From the NCBI GenBank assembly GCA_018398575.1, contig JAGTXZ010000019.1:744001-808000 (forward strand): a DNA stretch of 64,000 nucleotides. The letters run 5' to 3'. Below, in pieces: positions 44,241 to 55,271 of this stretch. The translations under genes were made by a program, and so were the position numbers. The notes below the pieces were generated by a model. It ran no database searches. It saw only the letters and a program-made list of their open reading frames with translations, and was not told the DNA's origin. Numbering within the stretch: position 1 is the stretch's first letter; every line of letters starts with the position of its first letter. Origin of the DNA: Ampelomyces quisqualis (taxonomy: Eukaryota; Ascomycota; Dothideomycetes; Pleosporales; Phaeosphaeriaceae).

Positions 44241-45317
44241 TCAATCAATCAATCCACGGTTAGGACAGTCATCTCGAACTCGAAGAGTCTCATTCCAGGC
44301 GTGATCCATTGGCATCCATTGTCCGACGTTATAGTCCAGCTCCTGTGCGACAGGAACGTCGGCGTTGACATTGGGCAGCTGGTGCTTTTGCTTAACCTCG
44401 CGTCCCCCTTGGCCACTTTCCAGGCGTAGCTGTGGATGCTTGATGCGCACATGCTTCAACCTGGCGTCTGAGCGTTGAAAAACATCAGAGCGTCCCAACA
44501 CAGTGCAGTTGTAGGAGATCGCAGTGCCTGAATGTTTGTTCTTCTTGTGCCGAGTAAGGTTCCCGGATCGATAGAGGCCGGCGAACTTTCGACCACATGC
44601 AATACAAGCAACTGTATCTTCGCTTCCAGCATGCGTGTCTGGAAGAGGCGAGGCGACAGCTAGGTCGAGGGGTGAAGTCGTAAGAGGGAAGTCACCCAAA
44701 AAAGTCGTAGGTTCAGGCGAGGCAGATGTAGTACCCTGATAAGCTAGTGGGAAAACGTCTGGAGAGACTTGCATGGTATTTTCGGCAGACTGTGTGGGGG
44801 AAATGGTTCGTGCGTCTCGAACCCGACTTGAGAGCGCGTACGGATAGAATAAATTTGATTCGAACTGCAATTGGGTCAGCTAGGAGTTTACTAAGGCGCA
44901 TGCCGTGTATACCCTAGGATTGTATTGCGACCAAGGAGCTGCAGGAAAACTGGTCGCGCTATGTTGTGCGCCTTCGAGTTCTTCAGAAGCGCTACGGTGG
45001 TGACTGCAAGACATATCAACCGCGTCTTCGGAGCGACTGCCGTCTTGATCACAGGCGAGATAGCTCGCCAGTGGGCATGAATCGAGCAGTGTTTTACACT
45101 CGAGACAGATGTTGTCGGATGCGCTAGCTAATTTCGACGGGTAACAACACTCTGGTCGAGTGAGATCCGGTCGAACAATAGTCGCCGAAGAGCATTCTTT
45201 GCTGGAAAATGAGAAACGAAAACAACCAGGGATGTGGAGTGGGTGCGAAAGGGATATGCTTTCGAGCCACATAGCATGGCGGTGGCCGTGTTGGAATATA
45301 TGCTTGTATCTGTGCAA
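44241..45317 (-). CDS. C2H2 zinc-finger protein, putative transcription factor
   Basis: Exons 45317-44913 and 44864-44241 (48-nt intron) give 1029 nt, 342 aa. The N-terminal two thirds are low-complexity and Ser/Pro-rich, with two CxxC-like pairs (NICLECKTLL). One good C2H2 finger lies at about residues 235-260: CIACGRKF then SGNLTRHKKNKH (C-x2-C-x14-H-x4-H). A second unit (YNCTVLGRSDVFQRSDARLK HVRIKH) keeps its first Cys and both His but has Gly-Arg where the second Cys belongs, so it is probably degenerate. This mirrors fungal proteins with a lone C-terminal finger pair. DNA binding is inferred. The true start could be further upstream. Confidence 0.65.
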
Positions 45318-48300
45318 GTGATTTAGCTGCTCCGAAAGCTATGACCACAATTCAAGATGAGATGGCAGACTGGTACCCTATGCGGACTTATGAACAAACG
45401 GAGCCATGATCATAGGGCTAGACAATGCGTGAAGTGCCATGATAGGATCGCGAAAAGATGTGGGCAACTGTCGGGCCCGGCACGATGCAAGGATCCAGCG
45501 TTGAGGCGAAAGCTAGTCACCGATCCAGACCTGTATCAGCATGATGCTCCCACGATACTGTACAGCGACAATGGAAGCATGTCGAAGGCGCTGCCCCTAG
45601 TACATGATGATGTCGGAATTGTATGGCGTGAGTCGAGCGACAGACAGCACCAGCCACGCATGGCATTGCGAGTTTGGACACAAGTAGTGACAAGGCTGTG
45701 CACGCGGCGCTTCAGGCGAATAGTACAGCCTGGCTTACCTTTGACATCATCTTAAACGATCCCAGACTACCCCGACAGATGTTTTCGGGCACTGATGGCA
45801 TAAAGCCCCAACCGACTCAGGTGGTGCATCGCATTGCCTGTTGAGCAGGCAAATGAGCGTCTGTGGCCGAGGCATACTTGGGGCGCTGATGGGCGGAGCC
45901 CAATCCTGGAGGACAGACAGTGGCAAACTTCTTGTCGACACATGGTGATGATTTCTCGTTGTTTCGCCAACAGTGGAGCGATCTCCAGGCATCAGCGCGG
46001 GCCCGGTTCTTGTACGCGGTCTCGGGGCCATGTCTTGTATCCGCGTCCTGTCCAGGCCCGAAAGGTGGTGCCTGGTAGAAGTAAAAGTCCTTTGGACTAC
46101 ATCGTCTGCAGGCGCACGCGTCAGTTGTGGTGGCGAACGGTCAGGCCAGAAGCGGGTTGCCAAGGGCGTCTAACTTTAACTAGCGCTCACCGCAGTCGAG
46201 TCTGGTGAACGTGGGCTTAAACTTGGGCGTCCCTGCTAACATCCAAGCCGCCATCCCATGCAGCCGTGGCACAAATGGGCGGTGCTGGAGAATTGTGTCG
46301 CTGCAACGGCCGAGTCACTGCCCATTGCGCGCCCAGTGCATAGTTGAACCGGTTGTCATGTTTGAAACTGTGCAGCTGCAGCTTAGCCTGTTCAGTGTCA
46401 AATTCGACTGCACTCCACACATGTCGAAATGGCCATCCGCATACACCCCGGCTTCCTGTGGCCTTGCCTTGATGGCGTCAAGCTTGTCCCTACCAGTGAC
46501 AGCAATGGTACCCGAGAGAAGGCCTTGCCACTCACGTGCCACTGTCTTTGCAAGTCGCCGTCCGGCAACAAAGCGCACTCGCGCACGCCAAATGCTTCCT
46601 CCCACGGTCGCCCCGCAGCTTCATGGTCGCTAACCCCGGGCTGCAGCCACAAGACACCGCCTTCCAGGGCGAGGTGCGCGCTGCGCTTCATGTCAGGGGG
46701 GTACACCTTGTGGTCTGAGCCACCCGCGTGCCAACGAGAGCACACACCCTTGATGCTTCTGGGATGATACTGCACGAGCACAACATCACCGTGACCGTGT
46801 CCCAATATCACCTTAGTTAGGCCCTTCTCCTTGGCATCTCGCCTGAGATTCTTTGCGTCTTCGGTCTGTATGATGGTCACATAGCCACCCTCGCCGCACT
46901 TTTGGAGTAGTCGTCCAGCGGTGGTGCCATCCTTGAAGGCGCGACGAGCTCCAAGAGGTTGCCGTCAAGTGGTACTGGTCCTGCATCATTAGCATAGTCC
47001 GTTAGAATGAGATCAAATGATTGAGCTTCGAGGTTCATGTGCACCAAACGCGCAATTCCGCCTTGTGCTTGCGATGGGAGCCGATGATGTTACGTTTTCT
47101 GATCCTGTGACGTGTATGCCATTCCCGGAGTTCGGCCCCACATTTACCCGGCACACCACTATCAACACCAGTTTTCCTTTCATCTCGTCCCACCTCAACA
47201 GCAAAGCCCGACCATCTCAATAACGATTACTGGAGGCCGCATGAATAACTCGCTGGCTGCAACCCGCTGCAATATAGTCTTGACATGGCCCCAATTCATT
47301 ACTAACCTCAATATCTTAGACCCTCACCTCGGCTTGCTATGGTAAACCAACGTTTGCTCGAAGGCATGCGAGGTCTCGACATCACGCTGCATCAACTACG
47401 ATGTGCTGCCTTTACTTGAGCTATTACATCTCTCGCTTGAAGATGATACCCAAGGCTTGACAATACCTGGCTCCATTGCTGGAGTCAAACGACGCCAGAT
47501 ACAACACTGTGCAAGGCTATAAACGCTGCCTACAACGTCAACGGTATATCCACTGACTAGATATTATCATGAAGATTTTACAACTCAGCATGCTCTCGCG
47601 ATGAGCACTATCATGTATAGCCAAGCTCGGACAGGGGCCACGCCGGTTTGATGATCCCGACCTCCGCAAATTCTGAGTGATGCGACAGTGCCTTTCCAGC
47701 CCCGAATCAGACTCGAGGCATAGTTTACAGAGCACAAAGTTACCACGCGCTCAGATGATGCCTGTTGTCTCAGACAGTAAGCTGACCAATATACAGATGA
47801 AGTCAAAACTAAAATGTCTGGCACAGGCGACTCACCTCTATCGCAAGATGGGCGCAAGAAAAACTCCAACCAACAACAGTCACTGTATCTGCACGATGTT
47901 TACGGTTCCTCGGTACAATGAAGATGATCAATGATAAATTATCATAGTACATCGGCTTCTGGGGACCATTACGACCTGCTGAATGAAACACCCACGTGGT
48001 TGTTGACACAAAGCTTGTGGCAGCAGACAATCACCGGAATACCATAAAATGCTGCTGCCTGAGGATAGGCTATGGGTACATGAGCCGGGAGGCAGGACAA
48101 TGAGGCTGTTGCCTAGGGAGCGAACTCCTCGATCCGGTCGCACATTCTTTTTAACAAGCAACACCAGACGCGAGGTTCAACCAAGTCAACTACTCCTTGT
48201 AACAGTGTTTGAATAATCAGCTTTACCCCTCGAAGAAAAGTTAGGTTTTACGCCCAGCAAATTCGCAAACCACACGCAGGCTACATCGCTCCCCAATCGG

Positions 48301-49136
48301 AGCGCACGATGGGTCGTCAAAATTGCCTCACATCTTCACACAATCGGCCATAAGGATCATTTTGCGCACTATTTGGTACTTGAAGTGCTGACTCTGTGCT
48401 GGAGGGAAGCCCTTACAAACCGCCTCGAAGCCGCATGGTCAGTGGTCACTGTGCTGAAGTGGGCCTGACGAGTATGACGATACCACAAGGAGACCGATAG
48501 CTCACACAGCTATCGATATCTAGCGACTGAGACACAGCCGACTGCATTCGCGCGAATGAGCCTGCATGCTCAAGCCTAAGAAATGGTGTCTCGGTCACCT
48601 CGGCACCCACATCGGACCGCACGGCACCATCACCGTCTTCCGCGTTGTAGAAAGCGCTCGCAGCCTCTGTATATTCTGCGATATTTCATTTCATACAGTT
48701 CTGCCGCGCTCCGCGCTGTTACGCGTTTCATAACGCGTTCCCACGTGGCAGATTTCCTCCGCGTGGAAACAGTCGGCTTCACCTCCAGTGCTCGGGCCCG
48801 TGCCGATCTTCCAGCACCAAAATCCATTTTTCAACTTTGGGGGAGCTTATATTTGTTGCGAATCAACGTCAACCCCAATTCGCAGCCCAGACGCTCTTTA
48901 CCAGTCTGCTCTCACACAAATCTTCTATCGTTGCAACCCTCCCTCCTCCCTTTACACATCTCACGTTTCTTTCGCGCTTTGTTGGATAAGGTTGCTTTTC
49001 GCTGTCTGCTTTTGTGTGTATCAAGAAGTCGATTTTCGGAAGTCGCCATGAAGCTTGGTTTTGTTGAGGAATTCTTCCGCAAGCATGCTCGTACGCAATA
49101 CACGCACACTACATTTTGAACACAGCTGATAACACC
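45318..49136. other. Gene-poor region with unidentified decayed coding traces
   Basis: Between about 45750 and 47000 the minus strand holds several protein-like stretches in different frames, for example VTIIQTEDAKNLRRDAKEKG then TKVILGHGHGDVVLVQYHP (46880-46720), ARVRFVAGRRLAKTVAREWQ (46600-46530) and VEFDTEQAKLQLHSFKHDNR (46415-46350). They are split by frame changes and stops and look like one decayed gene, but I do not recognise the family. From 47000 to 49136 nothing is supported; the last few hundred bp are the leader and promoter of the DnaJ gene. Confidence 0.4.
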
Positions 49137-49832
49137 ATGTCAGCGTCAACGACACCAAGCGTTCACGTAGAGGCTTCTGTCAAGGAGCCATCTACGCCTC
49201 CTCCAAACGGCCTCGATGCGCCCTTGACGTTTCTGCCCACGACTCCCAATAAGAAGCGTGTTCGCAAACGTAACTTCACTTTCTTCGTCGATACCAACCT
49301 TGCAGAAGTGCCCTTGGGACCGGCGACCCAGCGCTCCAAGCGTACGCCCCTCGGCGTTAGGTCCGATTCTGCGAACAGCACCCCGTCTCCATCCCCTCGG
49401 CTTCCTGCTACGCCGTACTCTCTCTCTCCTGGTGATTGCTTCTGGATCGACAAGGAGAACTGGGATCCCACCCCATTGCCGACTCCTCCACCCACACCCG
49501 CTCTTTCCCCTACGATTCCCGCTAGCCCGCCGCCGCCACCATCACCAAGGGCTCGAATCATCCGCCCTCTGCCTACACTTACTGCTACACCCCCGCGTAA
49601 CATGGTGCTGTACGAATGTCTGGGCCTTGAAAGCTGGCAGGCCACGAAGAAAGAGATCAAAACTGCATGGAGGCAGAAGGCACTGAGTGTGCACCCAGAC
49701 AGGGCTTCCGAAGAAGATCGCGAGGCTGCTACTCTGCTTATGCAAAAGTTAAATGCTGCCGTGGAGGTGTTGTCAGATCGAGTGCGTCGTCGCAAATACC
49801 ACGAAGATGGTGTTCTGCCATGGGCTATGTGA
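49137..49832 (+). CDS. DnaJ (J-domain) protein with Pro-rich N-terminus
   Basis: Single-exon model of 696 nt, 231 aa, from MSASTTPSVHVEAS; an in-frame ATG at 49116 is possible but less likely. Residues 1-155 are low-complexity, with basic TPNKKRVRKRNFTFF, a SPGDCFWIDKENWDP segment and Pro/Ser runs. The J domain follows: YECLGLESWQATKKEIKTAW (helix I-II), RQKALSVHPDRASEE with the HPD tripeptide that stimulates Hsp70 ATPase, then helix III LLMQKLNAAVEVLSD and RRRKYHEDG. No Gly/Phe or zinc-finger region, so it is a type III J protein. No targeting signal is clear; the client process is unknown. Confidence 0.85.
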   Translation: MSASTTPSVHVEASVKEPSTPPPNGLDAPLTFLPTTPNKKRVRKRNFTFFVDTNLAEVPLGPATQRSKRTPLGVRSDSANSTPSPSPRLPATPYSLSPGDCFWIDKENWDPTPLPTPPPTPALSPTIPASPPPPPSPRARIIRPLPTLTATPPRNMVLYECLGLESWQATKKEIKTAWRQKALSVHPDRASEEDREAATLLMQKLNAAVEVLSDRVRRRKYHEDGVLPWAM

Positions 49833-50454
49833 GAGCCTGTTGTTGTGAGAGTTCGATGAAGTGTAGGTTTTGGGTGTCTAGAAGAGAGAGTAAGAGACAC
49901 TAACACAGTCACAAGGGTCAGCTACATTGGTCTGATAAAATGACTGGCAGTTTGTACGATCCAGAGGAGGAGATGGGATGTGGTTGACAAAAACCACTGA
50001 TTGGGAGCGCGAGGTTGAGCCCTTGGCATTGGAATCGCTTGTGGGTAAGCATGTATTCATAGCATCGCCGCTGAGCAAAAAGTAATATTCGTCTTTCCCC
50101 TACATCCACTATCTCAAGCATAGCCTGTCTCTTCGCAGTTGACAGTCCCTCCTGGAAGTTGTTGCTGTCACGATTGACATGAACTGAGTCATCCGACTGC
50201 CAAGTACCCGTAGGTTGAAATAATGCACGACTGCGCTCGCGCACCGACAAACCTCAGCCAGCTCACAACTACTACAGTCCTTCGACAAGTGGCATCACTA
50301 GCTATTAAAGAAAGGCATCTCAACCACGGAACGCTCTATGAACGTATAAAATCCAGGACCACAAGCCGGCGTCGCTACGAAGCCTCGGTCAGTAATAGTG
50401 GGCTTTGGGACATGTTTACCGTCAGTAATCCGGTGTTGAGATGGACCAGTTAAA
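49833..50454. other. Intergenic, no gene seen
   Basis: About 620 bp between the DnaJ gene and the Fig1 relic. No supported feature. Confidence 0.45.
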
Positions 50455-51490
50455 CTTATACCGCTGAGCACTCCCTTGCGTGCTGCCAAGTACTCTTTCC
50501 ATGTACCTCGTGAACGAAACGATGAGAAATGATCCAATCATCACAGTAAAGCCCAGAGTAGTAGCCGACTATACTATTATAGTTGCATTGGTACTAATTG
50601 AGGTTTCGACCTTGCCCGCTTCACCAGCTTTTGCCATTGCAGCAGCGTCCAACAAGCCAACATGTTAACAGCGACTAACGAATAGCAAAGCATTGCAGCA
50701 ACTAAAATAGGTATCACATCGCATATGGAATGCAGCTGCACTAGCGATGTTGTTTCCGGATCCTGTAGGCTCATTCTTCTCTCTGCGCGTACGCGCACAC
50801 GCCGCCAGAAGAAACACGAACACTCAAGCCAGCATCACCACCACAAGGAATACTCCGGAGAATAAAAATCAATCGTCGAACCCGCAAAGACGCCTTAATC
50901 AAGCCTAGAAGGTTAGTCTTGTGGCTTCTTTGCAGGACGAACATTTTTGACTCGGGATTGCAATGCCAGAGAGCACTTCGCTGATGTGTGCACATGCCAA
51001 AGCACCCAATACGTACCTTGAGCGCATTTGAACCTTTGAGCTCAGTCTCATTCAAGACATTGGAAGGGAATATCCCGGTTGACTTGATATTGTGCACCGT
51101 CGTACTGTTATAAGATGTGTCAAGTATGTAGACATTAGTAATGTAAGAATAATTAGCTAGAGCAACCATCAAGTACGAGTTGCTACAAAACGTGTCAGAA
51201 TCTTCCTGGACGCAGTAATTCCAAGAAAGAACTTCCCACCCGTAACCAGCCGACGAAGGTTCAATAATCTGCCACAACTGGTAAAGATGGGATTTCTGCC
51301 GGTACCCATGGGCATGTTTTAAACGAATCCAGCATCTTGAAATTGCATACCTAGAATTTAAGCGAGTTTGGACATGGTTTGAGATTCCGCGGAAATGGCA
51401 CGCAAATAGCTCGAGAACCACTCGAAGCTGTCCTCTGTGTCGATGACGATGAAAAAGCCAGTGTTTTTGGCATTGTTCCAATTCCTTTTC
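50455..51490 (-). pseudogene. Fig1-domain membrane protein relic
   Basis: The best-kept part (51250-50950, minus) reads SWNYCVQEDSDTFCSNS, then YSYITNVYILDTSYNSTTVH, NIKSTGIFPSNVLNETELKG and SNALKVRIGCFGMC. This fits the extracellular loop of fungal Fig1 proteins, with (V/I)RIGYFGxC closing the loop; Fig1 helps Ca2+ influx during mating. Downstream, a TM-like stretch FSGVFLVVVMLA is followed by TGA (50824-50826) and VFVFLLAACARTRREKN. Another frame-continuous stretch has SAAAF, NATIIV-TAG and TLGFTVMIGSFLIVSFTRYM, which would be the last TM. At least two stops and missing clear splice sites argue for a pseudogene; unrecognised introns are the alternative. Confidence 0.6.
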
Positions 51491-53317
51491 GACGAATCTG
51501 CAGTGGTATTGTAAACGATAGTCTAATGCAACAGCGCGTCGGCTTGTGGCGTAGCCTGATGCATGAGCTACATTTTGGGCGTGAAGAGGTCAATCAACAG
51601 CTTGGTATTTTGGTAGAATTTACGTCTGACGCTAGTTTGCACGCTTAGTACGGCGCCGATGGGAACGGTATGACATTTTTAAGATTTTGCAAAGCGGCAT
51701 TGATTTGATTGAAAGATGTTCCAGCTGGCTTCTTACAGAAGAGCTAATCGTAAAGAGTCACACAAGTATTGTGGAAGCTTCAGATATCTCTTACAGAGGT
51801 AGCATTTGTTTTCATGCCGCTGTGTTTGTAGCAAGCTTGTTCAGAACGTAAATCAAGGGTTAGATAGAGTCGTTTCCCTGTATCTGTACGTCCTTCTAGC
51901 GAATACGTGCGTGCTGGGCTCCTGTCTGGTGAAGAATCAAGACAACATGTCGAATTGCCTGCGAGACGAAACAATATTGGAGTATAGGTAATCCAGAAAC
52001 CCCCACTTGCACATTCTCTGTCTAGGCTATAGATACTCACCAAAAATTGCAGGCAAGAATTTTGCTCTATTGCTTTTCGTTGGGATCCTTGTTGCCCCTT
52101 GCATGAGCCAAAGTTGACAAATGAAACTCAGTGTCGTTGATCTTCAGAAAACCTCACAAACCACCACTGCCTTCTCGCAAACGGCCCGCGAAATTTCACA
52201 CTTACTCAACCATCAACCCCTCAACCTCGCGTAGAAGTGATCATATCCCGCGAAACATCTCTCCCTCCCCCAAAAAAGCAATCCCATATCAAGCGAGCGC
52301 ACCTCTCTCTGACATCAACATATCTACAGAGTACCTAGAGCATAAACGCACCAACCCTCACCCCCCAGAAAACCTTTCCCGCGCTACGCGGCACGCGACG
52401 AAAAATTTCCGCGACCGGGGGTACCAGTGCCAGAATCAACTAGTGAATCCAGATAGCTGCCGCGATTCGTTCAACATGTGTGGGCACGAAACCCATGGCG
52501 GGGCAAAACTGTTTCCAGCCCCAGAACTGAGTACATGGATGACAGAAATCTAGGTTGGTTGGTTGGTTGGTATTGATTAACGTCCTAGACTACAAGAAGT
52601 ACTAAATCGCCTTCCGAAGGGCATATGGGACGCGCTGAGATCAGGTTTTACGGTGTGTGGGCACCCTCCTGTGACAGCGGTTGCAGAAATCTAGACGCGG
52701 ATTCGCGTATAAAGAGCCACGCTAGTCTAGTGCAGAGGCAGGCTATGTCGAGCCTATCACAGCAGCCAGATTAAGCTTCAAAGTCTCCACCACGGAGCCT
52801 CTGATTTGTCTGACCTCATGCATCCGCGCTGGACTAGCGTGGCTCTTATACACGAATCCTTTGTAAGTAGACCAGATTACACACTGACAGTGGGCGTCCT
52901 GGTTTTTGGTTGGGGGGCTCCCGAATCTCGTGTGTTGCAAGAGATGTCGTCGTTGTTGTTGAGATACGGCAATAGTGTGGCGAGGTGTTCTGATAGCGCA
53001 TGGCCCACTTTCCATGCTTAAGCCGGACTGCGCGCTAAGGGCTTGGCAAGGTCGAATTCTTGGGTGGGACTAGTGGCGGACAGCGGGAGTTCACAATGTA
53101 CAGGGAAATTTAAAATCGTAGAGGATTGGAATAAGAGTGTTATTCGACTACTGCCACAAGACTGAGCCTGTATGCGTGCCATCACTCGTGTAAATGTACA
53201 TGATATAAAAAGTCTGCATCATGCGAAAAGTGGTGAGCTTCAAATGAACAAAAGAGGGTATCCATGGCCGAAATTTTGAGTGAAAACCAAGAGCCTGCAA
53301 AATAACGACACAACCGT
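51491..53317. other. Intergenic, no confident gene
   Basis: About 1.8 kb. A 140-codon plus-strand frame (52131-52553) is Arg/Pro/Ser-rich and unrecognised, and I do not call it. A (GGTT)4 microsatellite occurs near 52555. The last 150 bp are the 3' region of the phosphate transporter gene. Confidence 0.4.
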
Positions 53318-55159
53318 TTAACGGAAGTGAGGAGCGTTGAGAACGATGGCCATGGAGAGACCACCAATGGTACCGGCGATGGGGATGGTCATGACCCATG
53401 AGAAAACAAGGAGACCGACTCGCTGCCAGTTGACGGCCTTGATGGTGCCGTTGCAGAGACCGACGCCGACGGTGGCTCCGGTAATGCACATGGATGTGGA
53501 GACGGGAAGGGAGTATTGCGAGAAGATGAGGACGGTGAGCGCGGCACCCATCTCCATGGAGCAACCTCGGCTAGGTGAGTGGTAAGTGATCTTGTTACCC
53601 ATTACCTTCATGATGTTGTAACCGTAGGTGACAAGACCGAGAGACAGGGTAGCAGACAAGACAGCGAGTTGCCAGATGGGAACGGGAGCCTTGGACTGGG
53701 CGGCGTTGCCAGTGGACCAGGCAGAGTAGATGACAGCCCAGGGACCGACGGCGTTACCGATATCGTTGGCACCGTGAGCGAATGAGGCAGTGCAGGCAGT
53801 CAAGACCTGGACGAAGGAATACGTGTGTTCGACCTCGTTGGAGTACTTCTTAGCGTGGCTGTAGACGCGCTCCATGCGAGCACCTTCGGGGGTTCCATGA
53901 ATACCAGTTTGAGCAGCATGGATGTCGTAGTTGATACCGTAAAGAGAACCGACAACGAGCATGGCAGGAATGCGCTTGAGAGTGATCATCATGTTCTGCT
54001 TTTCGTAAATCTCACCGGTTCGGATCTTGTTCTCGTGGAGGTACCGCATGGCCCAGGCAAGGGGACCCGTCTTCGCGCGGAGCTTGGCGTGGAAGCGTTC
54101 TTGACCCTGAGCAACGAGTTCCTTGTAGCTGAGCTGGCGGTGCTCGGAAACTACGACAGCCTTTTCCGTGTCGTGAGGGTCGGCAGTAATGCCACCGTGG
54201 TCAGACTCGCTGAAGGAGCCGTCCTTGTGCAAGTCCTCGTCGTGCTGGACAACAGCGTAGTCGCGGACATTGGCAGCCTCGACACCCTCGGGGGCGGGGC
54301 GGCGGAAGAGGAGAGGACCCTGGAAGACGTGGTACCAGCGAACGGAGTGATCGCGCTTGACGACAACAGCGTGGAGGTAGGGAACGAAGAATAGGAAGGA
54401 GAGGGCAGCAAGACCAACACCGCACGAAACAGTGACGGTGGCGACATACCACGCGGGTTTCTTGTTAAGACCGAGGTTGGGCGATCCCTTGTAGACAATG
54501 GAGAGCGTGCAGATGGTACCGGCAATCAGGAAGAAGAAGGGAGCCGTCCAGATAGCCCATGGAATGGGGTTCCTGCGCAGATGGACGGTGACCTTGATCA
54601 ACATGAAGATGATGGCACCAAAGCAGGCAGACGCAGCGGGAGCCATTCCGAGACCAGCAAAGATGGCACCGAGGCCCTTGCCCTTGTTCCAACCCCATTG
54701 CACGTTCTTTGCACCGGCGACAGCAACACCGACACCAGCAACGGACGAGATGAGCGAGTAAGAAGACGAGACGTGAGCAGAATGCTTGGTGCACCACATG
54801 ACCCAGATGGAGGCGCCGGCGAGAGCGCAGGTAAAGGCGAGCATTTGGACACCGGCATCGCCCTTGAAGGCACTGGTGGGGATGATTCCGTTCTTGATGG
54901 TGTCGGCAGTACGGGCACCGACAGTGATGGCACCGACCATCTCAAAAATGGTACCCAGAATCATGGCCTGGCGATAGGAGACGGAGCGCGAGGAGACGGA
55001 AGTGGCCCAGGCGTTGGCGACGTCGTCTTGGAGCTGTCAGCACCTGTGTCGAGGGTCTGCAGGCAGGATGCACTTACTGGCGCCGTTGTTGTAGGCGTCG
55101 AGCAGGGCAAAGAAGGTGCCGATGGCAAAGACGTAGTTGTACTGAGTGAGCTTGGCCAT
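53318..55159 (-). CDS. PHO89: PHO89-type Na+/phosphate symporter
   Basis: Plasma-membrane inorganic phosphate transporter of the PiT family (yeast Pho89, Neurospora PHO-4). Exon 1 (55159-55078) and exon 2 (55026-53318) give 1791 nt, 596 aa, the usual length. The two PiT signatures are present: N-terminal FALLDAYNNGANDVANAWAT (spanning the intron) and C-terminal ASFAHGANDIGNAVGPWAV, each with the GANDxxNA core that forms the ion and phosphate site. About ten hydrophobic helices surround a central hydrophilic loop (residues about 270-420, charged, with HDTEKAVVVSEHRQLSYKEL). It ends LSMAIVLNAPHFR. In other fungi this gene is induced by phosphate starvation or alkaline pH; no CACGTG is visible in the first 500 bp upstream. 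Confidence 0.97.
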
Positions 55160-55263
55160 TGCTACGGTGGTGCTGCTGGCTGCAGGTAGCTTTGGTCGTA
55201 CCGGAGAATGGGTGGTCCGCTGGTAGCTGGGATGCAAAAGAGAGGAGGGACGCGTGAGACGGC

Positions 55264-55271
55264 TATATATA
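55264..55271 (-). promoter_or_regulatory. Candidate TATA element of the phosphate transporter gene
   Basis: TATATATA about 105 bp before the PHO89-type start codon, at a distance suitable for a TATA box. The evidence is the motif and its spacing only. Confidence 0.35.

Noticed and set aside
52131..52553. 140-codon frame, Arg/Pro/Ser-rich
   Set aside because: No motif, splice support or relation to neighbours; could be real but cannot be supported.
53825..54394. 189-codon plus-strand frame
   Set aside because: Antisense to the PHO89-type transporter, which has both PiT signatures in frame.
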